Assembly: GCA_964652195.1 (NCBI GenBank)
Contig: CAZZBB010000070.1
Coordinates: 67,792-131,791 of the forward strand
Length of the DNA stretch: 64,000 bases
Direction of reading: 5' to 3'
DNA from: MSPOR6 sp964652195
GTDB lineage: Bacteria > Poribacteria > WGA-4E > WGA-3G
Made by a program: the position numbers and the translations under genes. The notes below the pieces were generated by a model. It ran no database searches and was not told the origin of the DNA. It saw only the letters and a list, made by a program, of their open reading frames with translations. Position 1 is the first letter of the stretch; each line of letters starts with the position of its first letter. Positions 43,460 to 53,098 of this stretch are shown piece after piece.

Positions 43460-44566
43460 TTGAGTAAGAACAAAGTTGATGTTTTAATCATCGGTGCAGG
43501 TATTATTGGTTGTTCAATTGCCTACGAACTTGCCAAGAAAAACGTTAAAGTAATGGTAATTGATAAGGCATCCAGTGTTGGAACTGAAGCATCTTGGGCA
43601 GGTGCTGGCATATTAACATCCCATGCTACAACAAATGAACCGTATCCTGAGTTATGTCGGGCAAGTCTTGATTTATATCCAAATTTAGCAGAGGAACTCA
43701 GAGAAGAAACTAACATTGACATTGAATTTATACGTTCTGGTACACTTTCTGTCTTCTTCGACGAGAGGGAAGCTGCAGGGTTGATTGGATTAGCAGAACG
43801 GCGGGTAAATAGAGGGTTCACAGCTGAAGTATTATCACCGAATCAGGTGTGGGAATTAGAACCATCTGTATCTAAGAATATTACTGGGGCAGTTCTATTT
43901 CCAGAAGATGGACATGTCCGAAATCCAAAAATGGTAAAGGCATTGGCAATTGGTGCTTCAAAGCATGGAACGGAATTTCTATTAGGTAATCCCGCAGCAA
44001 ACTTCATTCGAGAAAATGGTCATATTATAGGTGTATATGTAAATGGTGAAACAATACATGCAGATACCTTAGTAGTTGCTGCCGGATGTTGGTCAGGAAA
44101 AATTGTCGCTGATCTTGACTTCCAGATTTCTATTCTACCTGCAAAAGGACAGATTGTATTACTTGAATCTGTTCCTCCTATAATTGATAGAACAATTGAC
44201 GGTCTTGGAATTTATATAGTACCACGAACAGATGGTAAAATATTACTGGGTGCAACCGTTGAGATGGTAGGGTTCGACAAAACCCCTACTGTAAATGGTG
44301 TTAAACAGATGATTGACTCAGCAGTTATGATTGTACCTGAATTAGCTGAATGTAAATTCGACCAAACATGGGTAGGTTTAAGACCCTATCATAAAAACGG
44401 TCCCTGCTTAGGTTACATTCCCGGTTATGACAATGTTGTGCTGGCAGCTGGACACTATAAGAATGGTATATTACTTGCTCCAATCACTGGTAAACTCATA
44501 TCTGATTTACTTACTTCTGGACAAACATCGCTTTCATTATCACCATTTGAACCAAGAGAAATATAA
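43460..44566 (+). CDS. ThiO-like FAD-dependent glycine/amino acid oxidase
   Basis: DAAO-family flavoenzyme (368 aa) expected to oxidise glycine or a D-/N-methyl amino acid to the imine; ThiO makes the glycine imine for thiamine synthesis. Seen: FAD-binding VLIIGAGIIGCSIAYELA, EASWAGAGIL and the late AGHYKNGILLAPITGKLISD typical of ThiO. It starts with TTG because a stop codon lies two codons upstream; GGGG precedes it. No other thiamine genes are nearby, so glycine oxidase is the likeliest but not certain activity. Confidence 0.85.
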   Translation: MSKNKVDVLIIGAGIIGCSIAYELAKKNVKVMVIDKASSVGTEASWAGAGILTSHATTNEPYPELCRASLDLYPNLAEELREETNIDIEFIRSGTLSVFFDEREAAGLIGLAERRVNRGFTAEVLSPNQVWELEPSVSKNITGAVLFPEDGHVRNPKMVKALAIGASKHGTEFLLGNPAANFIRENGHIIGVYVNGETIHADTLVVAAGCWSGKIVADLDFQISILPAKGQIVLLESVPPIIDRTIDGLGIYIVPRTDGKILLGATVEMVGFDKTPTVNGVKQMIDSAVMIVPELAECKFDQTWVGLRPYHKNGPCLGYIPGYDNVVLAAGHYKNGILLAPITGKLISDLLTSGQTSLSLSPFEPREI

Positions 44567-44718
44567 ATAGATATAATTCTGTATAGACACTGCTATGGGA
44601 TCTCTACTTTCTTGTCTGTGAAAGTCGGATTGAAGGTTTTATTGTTTCAAATTAAATCCAAAATTCAATATGAATTATACTTCAGATTCAAACCAATTAC
44701 TCTAATGGGGGAAATAGA

Positions 44719-44910
44719 ATGGAACGTTTAACAATACTGGCAATGTTGTTTGGTTTAATTACATCCATATATTGGATGATTGTAGGTTGGCGTGCGATGC
44801 AGGCTCATGAAAAAGTTGCTGATTCACTCGAATGGATTGCACGACAAAGTGCAAGAACCAATAATACTAATATCCATACTGAAGAAGATTCTTCTGATAA
44901 TACAGAATAA
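44719..44910 (+). CDS. small membrane protein (63 aa)
   Basis: One transmembrane helix (LAMLFGLITSIYWMIVGW) followed by a cytoplasmic helix (AHEKVADSLEWIARQSAR) and an acidic tail. GGGGGAAATAGA precedes the ATG, a strong site. No recognised family. The following dehydrogenase gene is 76 bp downstream. Confidence 0.65.
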   Translation: MERLTILAMLFGLITSIYWMIVGWRAMQAHEKVADSLEWIARQSARTNNTNIHTEEDSSDNTE

Positions 44911-44986
44911 ATGAATTAATGGTTTATCTTGACTTAATAGGGAACTAACATGCATACTTAGAAGACTATAAATAGATTGGAGAAAA

Positions 44987-46000
44987 ATGGAAAAAATTAG
45001 AATTGCTTTTATTGGTTGTGGTGGAATGTCATCAATTTTGCAACAGTGTATACCACAGATTCCTGACTTTGAGTTTGTTGCAACCTGTGATTTGGTAGAA
45101 GAAAAAGCGAAATTGAATGCCAGGAAATTCGGTGCCTTACGACATTATACAGATTACAATGAAATGTTTGAAAACGAGGAATTGTATGCCGTTGCTGTTG
45201 TTGGAAGACCTGAAGATAAGCTCCATAGAGATATCGGTATTGAGTGTCTGAAGAAAGGATATCATATCTATACTGAAAAACCACCTGCTACTACTGCTGA
45301 TGGGGCAAAGATGTTAGTTGATGCTTCTGTTGAATCAGGCAAAACTGGAATGGTTGGAACAATGTGGCGTCATGCCCCTGCCCATCAACTTGCAAAACGT
45401 TTGATGGACGAAGAGGATTTTGGTAATGCATGTCAATACCATACAAGGTATCTTGCTCCAGGACCCCGACTATCCGAAGCAGGTTCACCATTTGCATGGC
45501 CCTTTATGTTAGATCAAGTTATCCATCCTACGGATTGCATGCGTTTCTTCATGGGTCAAGTCAGTGAAGTGTATGCTATGGGAACAGTTGATTCTCCAAC
45601 GAGTAGTGTTTCAATGTCAGTCAATTTAAAATATGAAAATGGTGGTGTTGGAACTATGACACTTGGAACCGGTCCAGTTTTGGAAGCAATGGTCTTTATT
45701 AAAGGCACAAATAATCAAGCCATCCAAGTATTTGAAACCCGTAAGTTAAGACGTTACAAAGTACCGACATGGACTGGTGTTGGTGGAGGGTATGTCGATA
45801 CACCAACAGAGGATTGGAATCTGAATACAGCATACCATGGTATATCCAGACCGGGATACCTTGAAGAGATGCAGCATTGGGCACAATCCCTTAAAGCCGG
45901 GAACCAACCACATGCGAGTCTTGAAGATGCATATCAAAACATGAGAGTATTAGAGGCTATTAGTCAAAGTATAGAAAGTGGTATAGTGGTTACCCTATAA
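44987..46000 (+). CDS. Gfo/Idh/MocA family oxidoreductase
   Basis: 337-aa NAD(P)-dependent dehydrogenase. The Rossmann start is IRIAFIGCGGMSSILQQ; the catalytic-lysine motif appears as HIYTEKPPATT. The C-terminal domain has GTMWRHAPAHQ and HPTDCMRFFMG, where a conserved His is expected in the sugar-binding region. Substrate unknown. GGAGAAAA lies before the ATG. Different subgroup from the members at 4820 and 52034. Confidence 0.9.
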   Translation: MEKIRIAFIGCGGMSSILQQCIPQIPDFEFVATCDLVEEKAKLNARKFGALRHYTDYNEMFENEELYAVAVVGRPEDKLHRDIGIECLKKGYHIYTEKPPATTADGAKMLVDASVESGKTGMVGTMWRHAPAHQLAKRLMDEEDFGNACQYHTRYLAPGPRLSEAGSPFAWPFMLDQVIHPTDCMRFFMGQVSEVYAMGTVDSPTSSVSMSVNLKYENGGVGTMTLGTGPVLEAMVFIKGTNNQAIQVFETRKLRRYKVPTWTGVGGGYVDTPTEDWNLNTAYHGISRPGYLEEMQHWAQSLKAGNQPHASLEDAYQNMRVLEAISQSIESGIVVTL

Positions 46001-46058
46001 TGTTAGGAACGTTAGGGTACAAGATTACCAATTTTGTAGATACATAAAAAATTGAGAT

Positions 46059-46955
46059 ATGAATTGGACACCGAGAGTTAAACCGATTGGAATACGTCGT
46101 TTATACAGGTATGCTAAAATTGGTGTCTATGACGATCTACTACTATACGATATAGGTTGGCAGTTATATGATCGATGTTGTGATATTGTAACTGTTGCTG
46201 ATGTTTACAAAAATGGTCGTGTTCCATGTCCACAATGTAAATCTAAAGTTCCGCGTCAGATTGATATATTATCCAGTTCAGGGGAAGGTGGAACAAATGA
46301 GAATTGGTTCAATTGTCCACACTGTTCTAAGAGACTGTTATGGCGTGATTGTCGACAAGCACTAAGAAACAAGCCTCACTGTTTTACTTGTGGTAATCTA
46401 CTGCAGGTCTCGGACGAATATCAATGTGACTGTGGTAAAAGTTGGAGTAAGAAATCATATAGCCAATCTGTAAGAACGAGAGTAAGACTTCCCTGTCCAC
46501 ATTGCCGAAATCTTGTTCGTAGACCTATGGTACAGCCAAGAGAGAAAAAAGCCAAAATACAGAATCGTTCATCTACATTGTCCTGTCCTAAATGTGATGG
46601 TACAGCCTTTCATAGGAATGGAAATATAGAATGCATAGATTGTAATTATATTCGTAGATGGAAAGCTTATAGAAAAAGTCTTAAAAAGAGAGATGAAAAA
46701 CTGTCTTGTACTAATTGTGGATTTCAATTCAAGTGGCAAGAATGGAGAAAGAGTACACAGACACTTCGAACTGGTAATCCTCAACCTGCACGTGATTTCG
46801 TAAAAAAGTGGTTAGTATGTCGTACTTCTCAACAACGGATGATTCAGATTGATTCATTGCTTCAAACTCTACATGGTAGAGGACCTTTAGCTCCTCTATT
46901 TATTGATAGTGGTGAAAACAATATTCGTCAAATGCTTGATGATTTGGCATCATAA
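46059..46955 (+). CDS. multi-zinc-knuckle protein of unknown function
   Basis: 298-aa basic protein with eight CxxC/CxC knuckles (CPQC, CPHC, CFTC, CDC, CPHC, CPKC, CIDC, CTNC), enough for four zinc ribbons between about residues 54 and 230. The N-terminal 45 residues and the C-terminal 65 (DFVKKWLVCRTSQQRMIQID and onward) are separate helical regions. No HNH or other nuclease motif is seen. Such ribbons usually bind DNA, RNA or protein. I do not recognise the family. Confidence 0.7.
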   Translation: MNWTPRVKPIGIRRLYRYAKIGVYDDLLLYDIGWQLYDRCCDIVTVADVYKNGRVPCPQCKSKVPRQIDILSSSGEGGTNENWFNCPHCSKRLLWRDCRQALRNKPHCFTCGNLLQVSDEYQCDCGKSWSKKSYSQSVRTRVRLPCPHCRNLVRRPMVQPREKKAKIQNRSSTLSCPKCDGTAFHRNGNIECIDCNYIRRWKAYRKSLKKRDEKLSCTNCGFQFKWQEWRKSTQTLRTGNPQPARDFVKKWLVCRTSQQRMIQIDSLLQTLHGRGPLAPLFIDSGENNIRQMLDDLAS

Positions 46956-47049
46956 TTTCTATTAGTAAAATAGATCAAGGTTACCAATTTTGAGAAATCA
47001 AGGATAATGTAAGATGAATTCTTGATTATATCTATCCTGGAGGCAGATC

Positions 47050-47808
47050 ATGAAACAGTTGTTATATTTATGTATAATTGTATTATGTCTAATGTCTATG
47101 AATATATGGGCGAAGAACCTCGCACTCAAATTAGATGGTAAAACAGCAATTGAAGTTCCAAATAGTGATAGTTTAAATCCTAAGACCGCAATAACAATTG
47201 AAGCATGGTTGAATATGAATACACCTGATGGAGAATGTCTTGCTAAGGATTGGGGTGGTAAAAGAGATTACATTTTCCCTGAGATAATTCAAAATGGAAA
47301 CGGATTGAGGTTTGTATTGTGGCCAGGAACAAAGATTCTTGATGTTCAAGGATTCAAACAGAATGTTTGGCAGCATGTTGCTGGTGTTTGGGACGGTAAA
47401 GAAATGCGTACATATATAGATGGGAAAAAGATGGGGGCACTTCCATTTGAAACCAAAGAATTAGCAGCAACTGATGCACCACTCTATATTGGTGTAGGGG
47501 ATAGTCAAAACTGGTTCTGTACAGGATTAATAGATGAGATACGAATATGGGAAGTTGCAAGAACTGAAAAAGAGATCAATGAATTCATGAACAAAGTACT
47601 TTCTGGAGATGAACCAAAACTTAATGCCCACTACACTTTTGATGCCGGTAATGCGAAAGATAATACGAAGAACGGTAACGATGGTAAAGATGGATTTGGT
47701 AAAGCTAATTATGTTGATGTAACAAAAGATCTGGATTTACAACCACAGTCAGTTGATCCAAAGGATAAACTAACCATAACTTGGTCTTGGGTAAAACATG
47801 CCTATTAG
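47050..47808 (+). CDS. secreted LamG domain protein
   Basis: 252 aa: signal peptide (about 1-21, LYLCIIVLCLMSMNIWA) and one LamG/concanavalin-like domain (ALKLDGKTAIEVPNSDSLNP, ITIEAWLNM, WQHVAGVWDGKEMRTYIDG, GLIDEIRIWEVART, LNAHYTFDAGNA). The C-terminus (DKLTITWSWVKHAY) resembles the ends of the LamG proteins at 59543 and 60476. It probably binds a glycan or protein outside the cell; no catalytic residues seen. GGAGG lies before the ATG. Confidence 0.88.
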   Translation: MKQLLYLCIIVLCLMSMNIWAKNLALKLDGKTAIEVPNSDSLNPKTAITIEAWLNMNTPDGECLAKDWGGKRDYIFPEIIQNGNGLRFVLWPGTKILDVQGFKQNVWQHVAGVWDGKEMRTYIDGKKMGALPFETKELAATDAPLYIGVGDSQNWFCTGLIDEIRIWEVARTEKEINEFMNKVLSGDEPKLNAHYTFDAGNAKDNTKNGNDGKDGFGKANYVDVTKDLDLQPQSVDPKDKLTITWSWVKHAY

Positions 47809-48065
47809 TTAAATTCTGAGTACTTTACCATGAAATTAATTTGATTCTTGATCATTAAATTGTATATAACAAAATAAAAATCACTAAAGGTGAAAATATG
47901 TTTTCAAAATAATTTATTTGGAAGGAAAATAAATCAATTTCAAATCACATATTACACAGAATGATACAATTTGGATTATCAAGAGTTGTGATTAATGAGT
48001 ATAGTGTGCTATTAATAGTGTAATATTTCTTATATTCCATTTAAATATGTTAGGAGTTTAAAGTG

Positions 48066-49094
48066 ATGGACTATTATAACATGCGTGTCAGAGATATTAA
48101 AGAAGAATTAAAAATACGGGGATTCAAAAGATATTCAAAGTTGAAAAAGGTGGACTTGATTCAGTATCTTTCTACCGGTATCCATCCATTGAACAAATCA
48201 CAGAAAGCACAACAAATTATACAAGGGATAATCAAGGAACCTGTTGAAGACTATGGTAGTTCGCCCACACTTTTCTCAAATGAGAATACAAATACACCTG
48301 TGAACCAGATTATAACTGGTAATTGTCTTCAAATTTTACCTACTTTCTCTGATAGTTTCTTTGATTGCTGTATAACGGATCCTCCATTTAATATGTCAAA
48401 AAAGAAGGGCTTGGGTTGGGCATTTAGTTCACATATTACAATGCAAGAACAATGGGATATTTTTTCAAAAGATGAGTATTTTCAGTTTTCGGTTAATTGG
48501 ATCAGAGAAGTGCTCAAAGTTCTTAAGACTAATGGGAATCTATTCATTTTTGGTTCATTTCATTGTATCTTTACAATTGGATTTATATTACAGAATATAT
48601 TCGACAGGAGAATCATATCTCAACTGGTTTGGTATAAACCAAATGCACAACCAAACATTACTTGTCGGATGTTTACAGAATCTACAGAATTCATCATTTG
48701 GGCAGTTAATAATGAAAGTTCCAAGGCAAAGAATTGGACATTTAATTATGAAACAATGAAAGGGATGAATAAAGGAAAACAGATGCGGAATATGTGGGAA
48801 ATACCATTAACACCTAAATCAGAAAAACAATTCGGGAAACATCCTTCACAAAAACCGACATCAGTCTTAAATAGGATTATATTGGCAGGTACAAACGAAG
48901 ATGATATCATCATAGATCCTTTTTCAGGTACTGGTACAACAGCAGTAGTTGCTGGACAGAATAATCGTAAGTGGATAATGATTGAAAAGGATGAATCATA
49001 TAATCAAATTGCTCAATCAAGAATTGATGAGTCTTCCTTAAGTTTGTTTGAAAAGGATTCTGATAGACAATCAGAAATGAGTTATTATGGATAG
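48066..49094 (+). CDS. SAP-domain DNA methyltransferase (N4/N6)
   Basis: About 342-aa adenine-N6 or cytosine-N4 methyltransferase. The N-terminal 40 residues look like a SAP DNA-binding motif (MRVRDIKEELKIRGFKRYSK). Catalytic motif IV TDPPFN (about 105) precedes the AdoMet-binding motif I DPFSGTGTT (about 286), the order of beta-class enzymes. AGGAG lies upstream of both GTG 48063 and ATG 48066. It overlaps the following nuclease gene by 8 bp, so the two form a restriction-modification pair. Target sequence unknown. Confidence 0.88.
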   Translation: MDYYNMRVRDIKEELKIRGFKRYSKLKKVDLIQYLSTGIHPLNKSQKAQQIIQGIIKEPVEDYGSSPTLFSNENTNTPVNQIITGNCLQILPTFSDSFFDCCITDPPFNMSKKKGLGWAFSSHITMQEQWDIFSKDEYFQFSVNWIREVLKVLKTNGNLFIFGSFHCIFTIGFILQNIFDRRIISQLVWYKPNAQPNITCRMFTESTEFIIWAVNNESSKAKNWTFNYETMKGMNKGKQMRNMWEIPLTPKSEKQFGKHPSQKPTSVLNRIILAGTNEDDIIIDPFSGTGTTAVVAGQNNRKWIMIEKDESYNQIAQSRIDESSLSLFEKDSDRQSEMSYYG

Positions 49095-49719
49095 GAATGA
49101 AGCATTGAGAAACTTATCTAATATTGAAGGTGAAGATTTGTGTCAACTTGCTCAGGTGTATGATATACCAATTTTTAAAGAGAATGGTAAAAAGAATAAA
49201 GGTTGGGCGGGACAAGTAATTGAAAGACATCTAAATCTACCTATAAATTCATTACAAGAACCAAATGCAGGTTCTTGGGAATTAAAGTTAATTTCTTTAA
49301 AATTCTTAAAAGATATGAAATTAACTTTTAAAGAGACAATGCAGGTAACGATGATTAAAGCTGAAAATATCATAAATACTGAATTTGAAGATAGTCATTT
49401 ACTTTCAAAATTAAGAAGATTAGTTGTTGGAGCAAGAATATGGGAAAGTATACAAGAACAAAAATCTATATTTCATTCAGTTAAGATATTCGATTTGGAT
49501 GATCCAAGTATTTATAATCAAGTAAAAGAAGATTATTATTTAGTTAAAGACACTATATTAACTCAAGGTTTTTCTTCACTTACAGGTAAGATGGGAGTAT
49601 ATATCCAGCCAAGAACTAAGGGGCGAGGGCATGGTTCTATAACAAGAGCATTTTATGCAAGGAAATGCTTCTTAAAATTAATTTTTCCTGATATATATTT
49701 GAGAGGTGTGCATAATTGA
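49087..49719 (+). CDS. MutH/Sau3AI- or MvaI-like type II restriction endonuclease
   Basis: 210-aa nuclease candidate. The pattern KGWAGQVIERHLNL (Glu46), then SWELKLISL (Glu65-x-Lys67), and the C-terminal GVYIQPRTKG...RAFYARKCFLKLIF closely follow the MutH/Sau3AI layout. The acidic residue expected before ExK is an Asn (N60) at MvaI-type spacing, or Glu58 at MutH-type spacing, so activity is uncertain. Partner methyltransferase overlaps by 8 bp. Lower-GC, lysine-rich sequence than neighbours suggests acquisition. Confidence 0.75.
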   Translation: MDRNEALRNLSNIEGEDLCQLAQVYDIPIFKENGKKNKGWAGQVIERHLNLPINSLQEPNAGSWELKLISLKFLKDMKLTFKETMQVTMIKAENIINTEFEDSHLLSKLRRLVVGARIWESIQEQKSIFHSVKIFDLDDPSIYNQVKEDYYLVKDTILTQGFSSLTGKMGVYIQPRTKGRGHGSITRAFYARKCFLKLIFPDIYLRGVHN

Positions 49720-49778
49720 ATTTAGTTAGGATAAAGGTTATATACTATTTAAAATCCAAAATATAAGGAGTATTAACC

Positions 49779-50518
49779 TTGAGTTATCCTGACAAAAAGT
49801 ATTATATCACATTTTTCTTTCAACTTTACAAAGATTTTGAGATGTCTATCAAAAGCAATGATAATAAAAGTAAAGTACGACCTAAATCGTATGCTGATAG
49901 TTCATTTATTGTTTTCTTTGCCATTATGGAACTTAGAGGTATAAATCGGTTCAAAGCACAACATCTGTTTCTTCTCACACATCAAGAAAAGGTAAGCAGT
50001 TTATGTTCAAAAGTGTCCCTGATCGGACGACCTTATCCCGTCGCTATAAACAACTGACACCGAGTATTGAACAGTTTATTATGTATCTCGGTGATTTATG
50101 TGTACCGTTGGACACACAGACCCCTTGAGATGTTGTCTATGAAGACAAAAGTCTCTATAAAGCACGAGGGAGTGTGCGGCATCAAAGGCACCGAAAAGTG
50201 AACCATATCCCCGAAGAGGCTACGCGCCCTTGATACAGATGCGAGTTGGTCAACAAGCAGGTATTGCGGGTGGGTTTATGGTTATGGACTTCATCTTACA
50301 ACTACTGCTAACGGATTTCCACGGCTCGCTGATGTTTGGACTGCTTCTGTGAGTGAAAAAGCGGACTTGACCATAGGATTAAGGCACTATCGGCTCGGAA
50401 TATTAGATATTTCGTAGCAGATGCTGGTTATACCGACTTTGCGCGTATCCAAACCCACGCAGAAAACGGCTTGTTCCTTTTGACACCGATAACGGGTGCT
50501 AAAACAATAAAAAGTTAG
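49779..50518 (+). pseudogene. decayed DDE transposase (IS4/IS5-like)
   Basis: A transposase broken into four reading-frame segments. N-terminal piece 49779-50000 (SYADSSFIVFFAIMELRG). Piece from 50003 (VPDRTTLSRRYKQLTPSIEQ, with an in-frame TGA at 50126, then VVYEDKSLYKARG). Piece 50232-50397 (DTDASWS, CGWVYGYGLHLTTTANGFPR). Last piece from about 50399 to the stop at 50516 (ADAGYTDFARI, LFLLTPITGAKT). The Asp in DTDASW and ADAGY are the DDE-type motifs. At least three frameshifts and one stop, so non-functional. Confidence 0.8.
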
Positions 50519-50622
50519 CTTATCTTGAGGCGATTGAAACATCATCCCATTTATGCACATCCCTCATTTAGTTTTCGGTTTTCTGGCGTATTTTATCACA
50601 GTTGTTAATACTCTATAAAAAA

Positions 50623-50656
50623 GCAGATATGGTGCGACTTTTCATACTATATCTGC
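50623..50656. repeat. inverted repeat near IS relic
   Basis: GCAGATAT and ATATCTGC, perfect 8-bp arms with an 18-bp loop, 40 bp upstream of a truncated transposase start. Possibly the subterminal or end sequence of the lost insertion sequence. Confidence 0.4.
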
Positions 50657-50695
50657 TATGATTCACCTTAAAATAATCACTCTTTGAGGTGAATA

Positions 50696-50764
50696 ATGAC
50701 AAAAAGAAAATCTTGCCATTTGATAGATATGTTAGCAGAAGTTTTTGACCCACGCAACAAATGA
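50696..50764 (+). pseudogene. truncated transposase N-terminus (ISAs1-like)
   Basis: A 22-codon frame with a good ribosome-binding site (GAGGTGAATA-ATG) reading MTKRKSCHLIDMLAEVFDPR before a stop. The LxDMLAEVxDPR pattern resembles the N-terminal DDE-associated segment of ISAs1/H-repeat transposases. The rest of the gene is missing. Confidence 0.5.
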
Positions 50765-51421
50765 GAATTCTTAAAACTAAATAACCCTGATAGAAAAACT
50801 TGTAATTACCAATACAGCGATTGTGGAGACCTTGTTCCCTGACGTACTGTAAATATATTACAGATTTTACTATAACAAATTTCAATCCCTAATTCAACAA
50901 AGAAGCTAATTTTAGAGGTGTGTAAACTTTTGTCACTTTACTATGCACCAATAAAATCTCAATTCCATATACCTTCACTTAGAATTTCACATTTAAATGT
51001 CATACTATGTGACAAAAAGTGTAACTTTTTTCAAATATTTAGACTTTTAACTTTATGCCAAATTCAACTAAATTCAGACTCTGGAGAATTAGATAATCCC
51101 ATGTTAGAATTACGACTAAAACCTACAATAATATCATTCATTGAGAATTGTTCTCAAAACATATACAGTCATAGCCTTAAAAAGCCAGTACAGAGGATTG
51201 TCAAATCAAGTTACACGAATAAAATGAAGTAAATTCTCTTAAACTTCACATACCCAATTTCAGGAAATCCATTGCAAGTATTTATCCTGTTTGCTAAAAT
51301 AAACCGATATGCTATTCGTGTATCGTCCTAATCTGTAATTATCCCTTTTAGCGTGTTGGATATTCGTCATTGATTATTGCGATACAATATTGAATAGCTT
51401 CAGATTAAGGGAGAACAATAC

Positions 51422-51985
51422 ATGAATCGTATAAAATATATAATTGGATGTTCGGTAATAGTTATAGCAGTTGTCATAGGGGTATCTATTAAATCCGTTG
51501 AGAGTCAGAATGATATAGTAGAACGGGGTAAATACCTTGTTGATGCCGTGGCAGCCTGTGGTTTCTGTCATACACCTCGTGCTGGTGCAGAATATAATAC
51601 AGATATGTATCTTGCAGGACATGCAGAAGGGGATCTCTATTCACGTTATGATCGAAGTTTGATGCAGCGCGGCATATTTCTTGCATCACCTCCAACGCTG
51701 TCAGCATTTTCAGGTCCATTTGGAACAAGTTTCGCAACAAATTTAACGCCAGATAAAGAAACAGGATTGGGTGAATGGACTGAAGAGATGTTCATTAACG
51801 CAATGCGGACAGGACGGCATCAAGGAAATGTAGATAATAGGAAGATATTCCCACCAATGCCGTGGAAACATTATGCGCAAATGAATGATTCTGATCTAAA
51901 AGCTATTTGGGCTTATTTGAAGACAATTAAACCTGTAAAAAATGAAGTTAATCCTATACTAAACCCAATGGGTAGACCATATTAA
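51422..51985 (+). CDS. c-type cytochrome
   Basis: 187-aa monohaem cytochrome c. N-terminal signal anchor (IKYIIGCSVIVIAVVIGVSI), haem-attachment motif CGFCHTPR at about residue 48, and a probable distal Met in FPPMPW. Layout resembles the small periplasmic electron-transfer cytochromes and cytochrome subunits of dehydrogenases. AGGGAGAA precedes the ATG. It opens a plus-strand block of catabolic-type genes (next gene 48 bp downstream), where it may accept electrons from a dehydrogenase (inference). Confidence 0.88.
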   Translation: MNRIKYIIGCSVIVIAVVIGVSIKSVESQNDIVERGKYLVDAVAACGFCHTPRAGAEYNTDMYLAGHAEGDLYSRYDRSLMQRGIFLASPPTLSAFSGPFGTSFATNLTPDKETGLGEWTEEMFINAMRTGRHQGNVDNRKIFPPMPWKHYAQMNDSDLKAIWAYLKTIKPVKNEVNPILNPMGRPY

Positions 51986-52033
51986 AAACACCTATGTTAT
52001 AGGATGTACCTTAGATAATTTTGGAGATAATAT

Positions 52034-53098
52034 ATGGCATCGAAACAGAAAAAAGTCCGGGTAGCAGTGGTAGGAATGGGGATTGGTAGACCGAATGGTG
52101 CTGCACTATCAAGAAATCCAAGAGGAGAAGTAGTCGCACTCTGCGATCTGGAAGAAGAGCGAATGAAAGCATTCGCTAAGGATTTACCGGGTAAAGTTGA
52201 ATTCTACACTGATTATAAAAAGATGTGTCAAGCAGATGATATTGATGCTGTCTTTGTAGGAACACCAAATCAATGGCATGCACCAATCGCTATGGAAGCA
52301 ATTAAAAATGGTAAGCATGTTATGGTTACCAAACCGTTAGCAGATTCTGAAGAAGCTGCCGCTGGATTAGTTGAAGTAGCCGAAGCATCAGATGTGGTTA
52401 ACATGATGTCCCTTTCCACACGATTCGGTCGCCAATGTCAATACCTTGGTAAACTTTATCGTGATGACTATTTTGGTGAGATATATTATGCCAGAGCAAG
52501 AAGTGTACGTAGAAGTGGTATTCCTGATTGGAATCTCGGGTTTATTCAGAAGGGTGGAGGTGCATTCCGAGATATGGGGGTACATGTTCTTGATTCCGTT
52601 TGGTGGATTATGGGTATGCCAAAACCTGTCTCTGTTCTTGGGGCTGCAGGTGCAAAATTCGGACCGAGAGGTCTCGGTTATTGGAAGGGTGTAAAAGCAA
52701 AGAAAGAACTCTATGAAAAATACGATTCCGATGACTATGCTGGTGGGTTCATAACCTTTGAAAATGGTATAGGTTTACAAGTTGAAAGTTTCTGGGCATC
52801 ACATCAACCTGGAGAATTTCAGATCGAACTGTTTGGAACAGAAGCTGGAGCAACAATGGATCCACTTAAAGCATATCGTACTGATAAGAATGGTGATTTT
52901 GAAGATATTGATCTTAAACCACCAAAAAGTAAATACGGAGAGACCTGGGATGCAATAGCGGGCCATTTTATTGAATGTATCTTGGATGATGTCGAATGCC
53001 AAGCACCACTTCGTCATGGATTAATTGTTCAGAAAATGATGGAAGGTTTACTTAGAAGTGGTGAAACTGGTCGTGAGGAACTTATTGAGGTTGAATAA
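52034..53098 (+). CDS. Gfo/Idh/MocA family oxidoreductase
   Basis: 354-aa NAD(P)-dependent dehydrogenase: Rossmann motif VAVVGMGIGRPNGAAL, catalytic-lysine region HVMVTKPLADS (the Glu of the usual EKP is Thr), then GGGAFRDMGVHVLDSVWW, the conserved region with an active-site His. Substrate unknown. TTGGAGATA lies upstream of the ATG. Its stop codon overlaps the start of the PhyH gene (TAATG), so the two are translationally coupled. Confidence 0.9.
   Translation: MASKQKKVRVAVVGMGIGRPNGAALSRNPRGEVVALCDLEEERMKAFAKDLPGKVEFYTDYKKMCQADDIDAVFVGTPNQWHAPIAMEAIKNGKHVMVTKPLADSEEAAAGLVEVAEASDVVNMMSLSTRFGRQCQYLGKLYRDDYFGEIYYARARSVRRSGIPDWNLGFIQKGGGAFRDMGVHVLDSVWWIMGMPKPVSVLGAAGAKFGPRGLGYWKGVKAKKELYEKYDSDDYAGGFITFENGIGLQVESFWASHQPGEFQIELFGTEAGATMDPLKAYRTDKNGDFEDIDLKPPKSKYGETWDAIAGHFIECILDDVECQAPLRHGLIVQKMMEGLLRSGETGREELIEVE

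Larger units (their letters stand above)
50519..51421. other. gene-poor relic region
   Basis: About 900 bp between the dead transposase and the cytochrome c gene. It contains the hairpin at 50623 and a 22-codon transposase start at 50696, both listed separately. The reading frame at 50918-51232 has no ribosome-binding site and atypical composition, and is judged non-coding. Nothing else recognised. Confidence 0.5.

Noticed and set aside
50918..51232. 104-aa frame downstream of the transposase relics
   Set aside because: No Shine-Dalgarno, atypical composition and no domain; more likely non-coding relic DNA.
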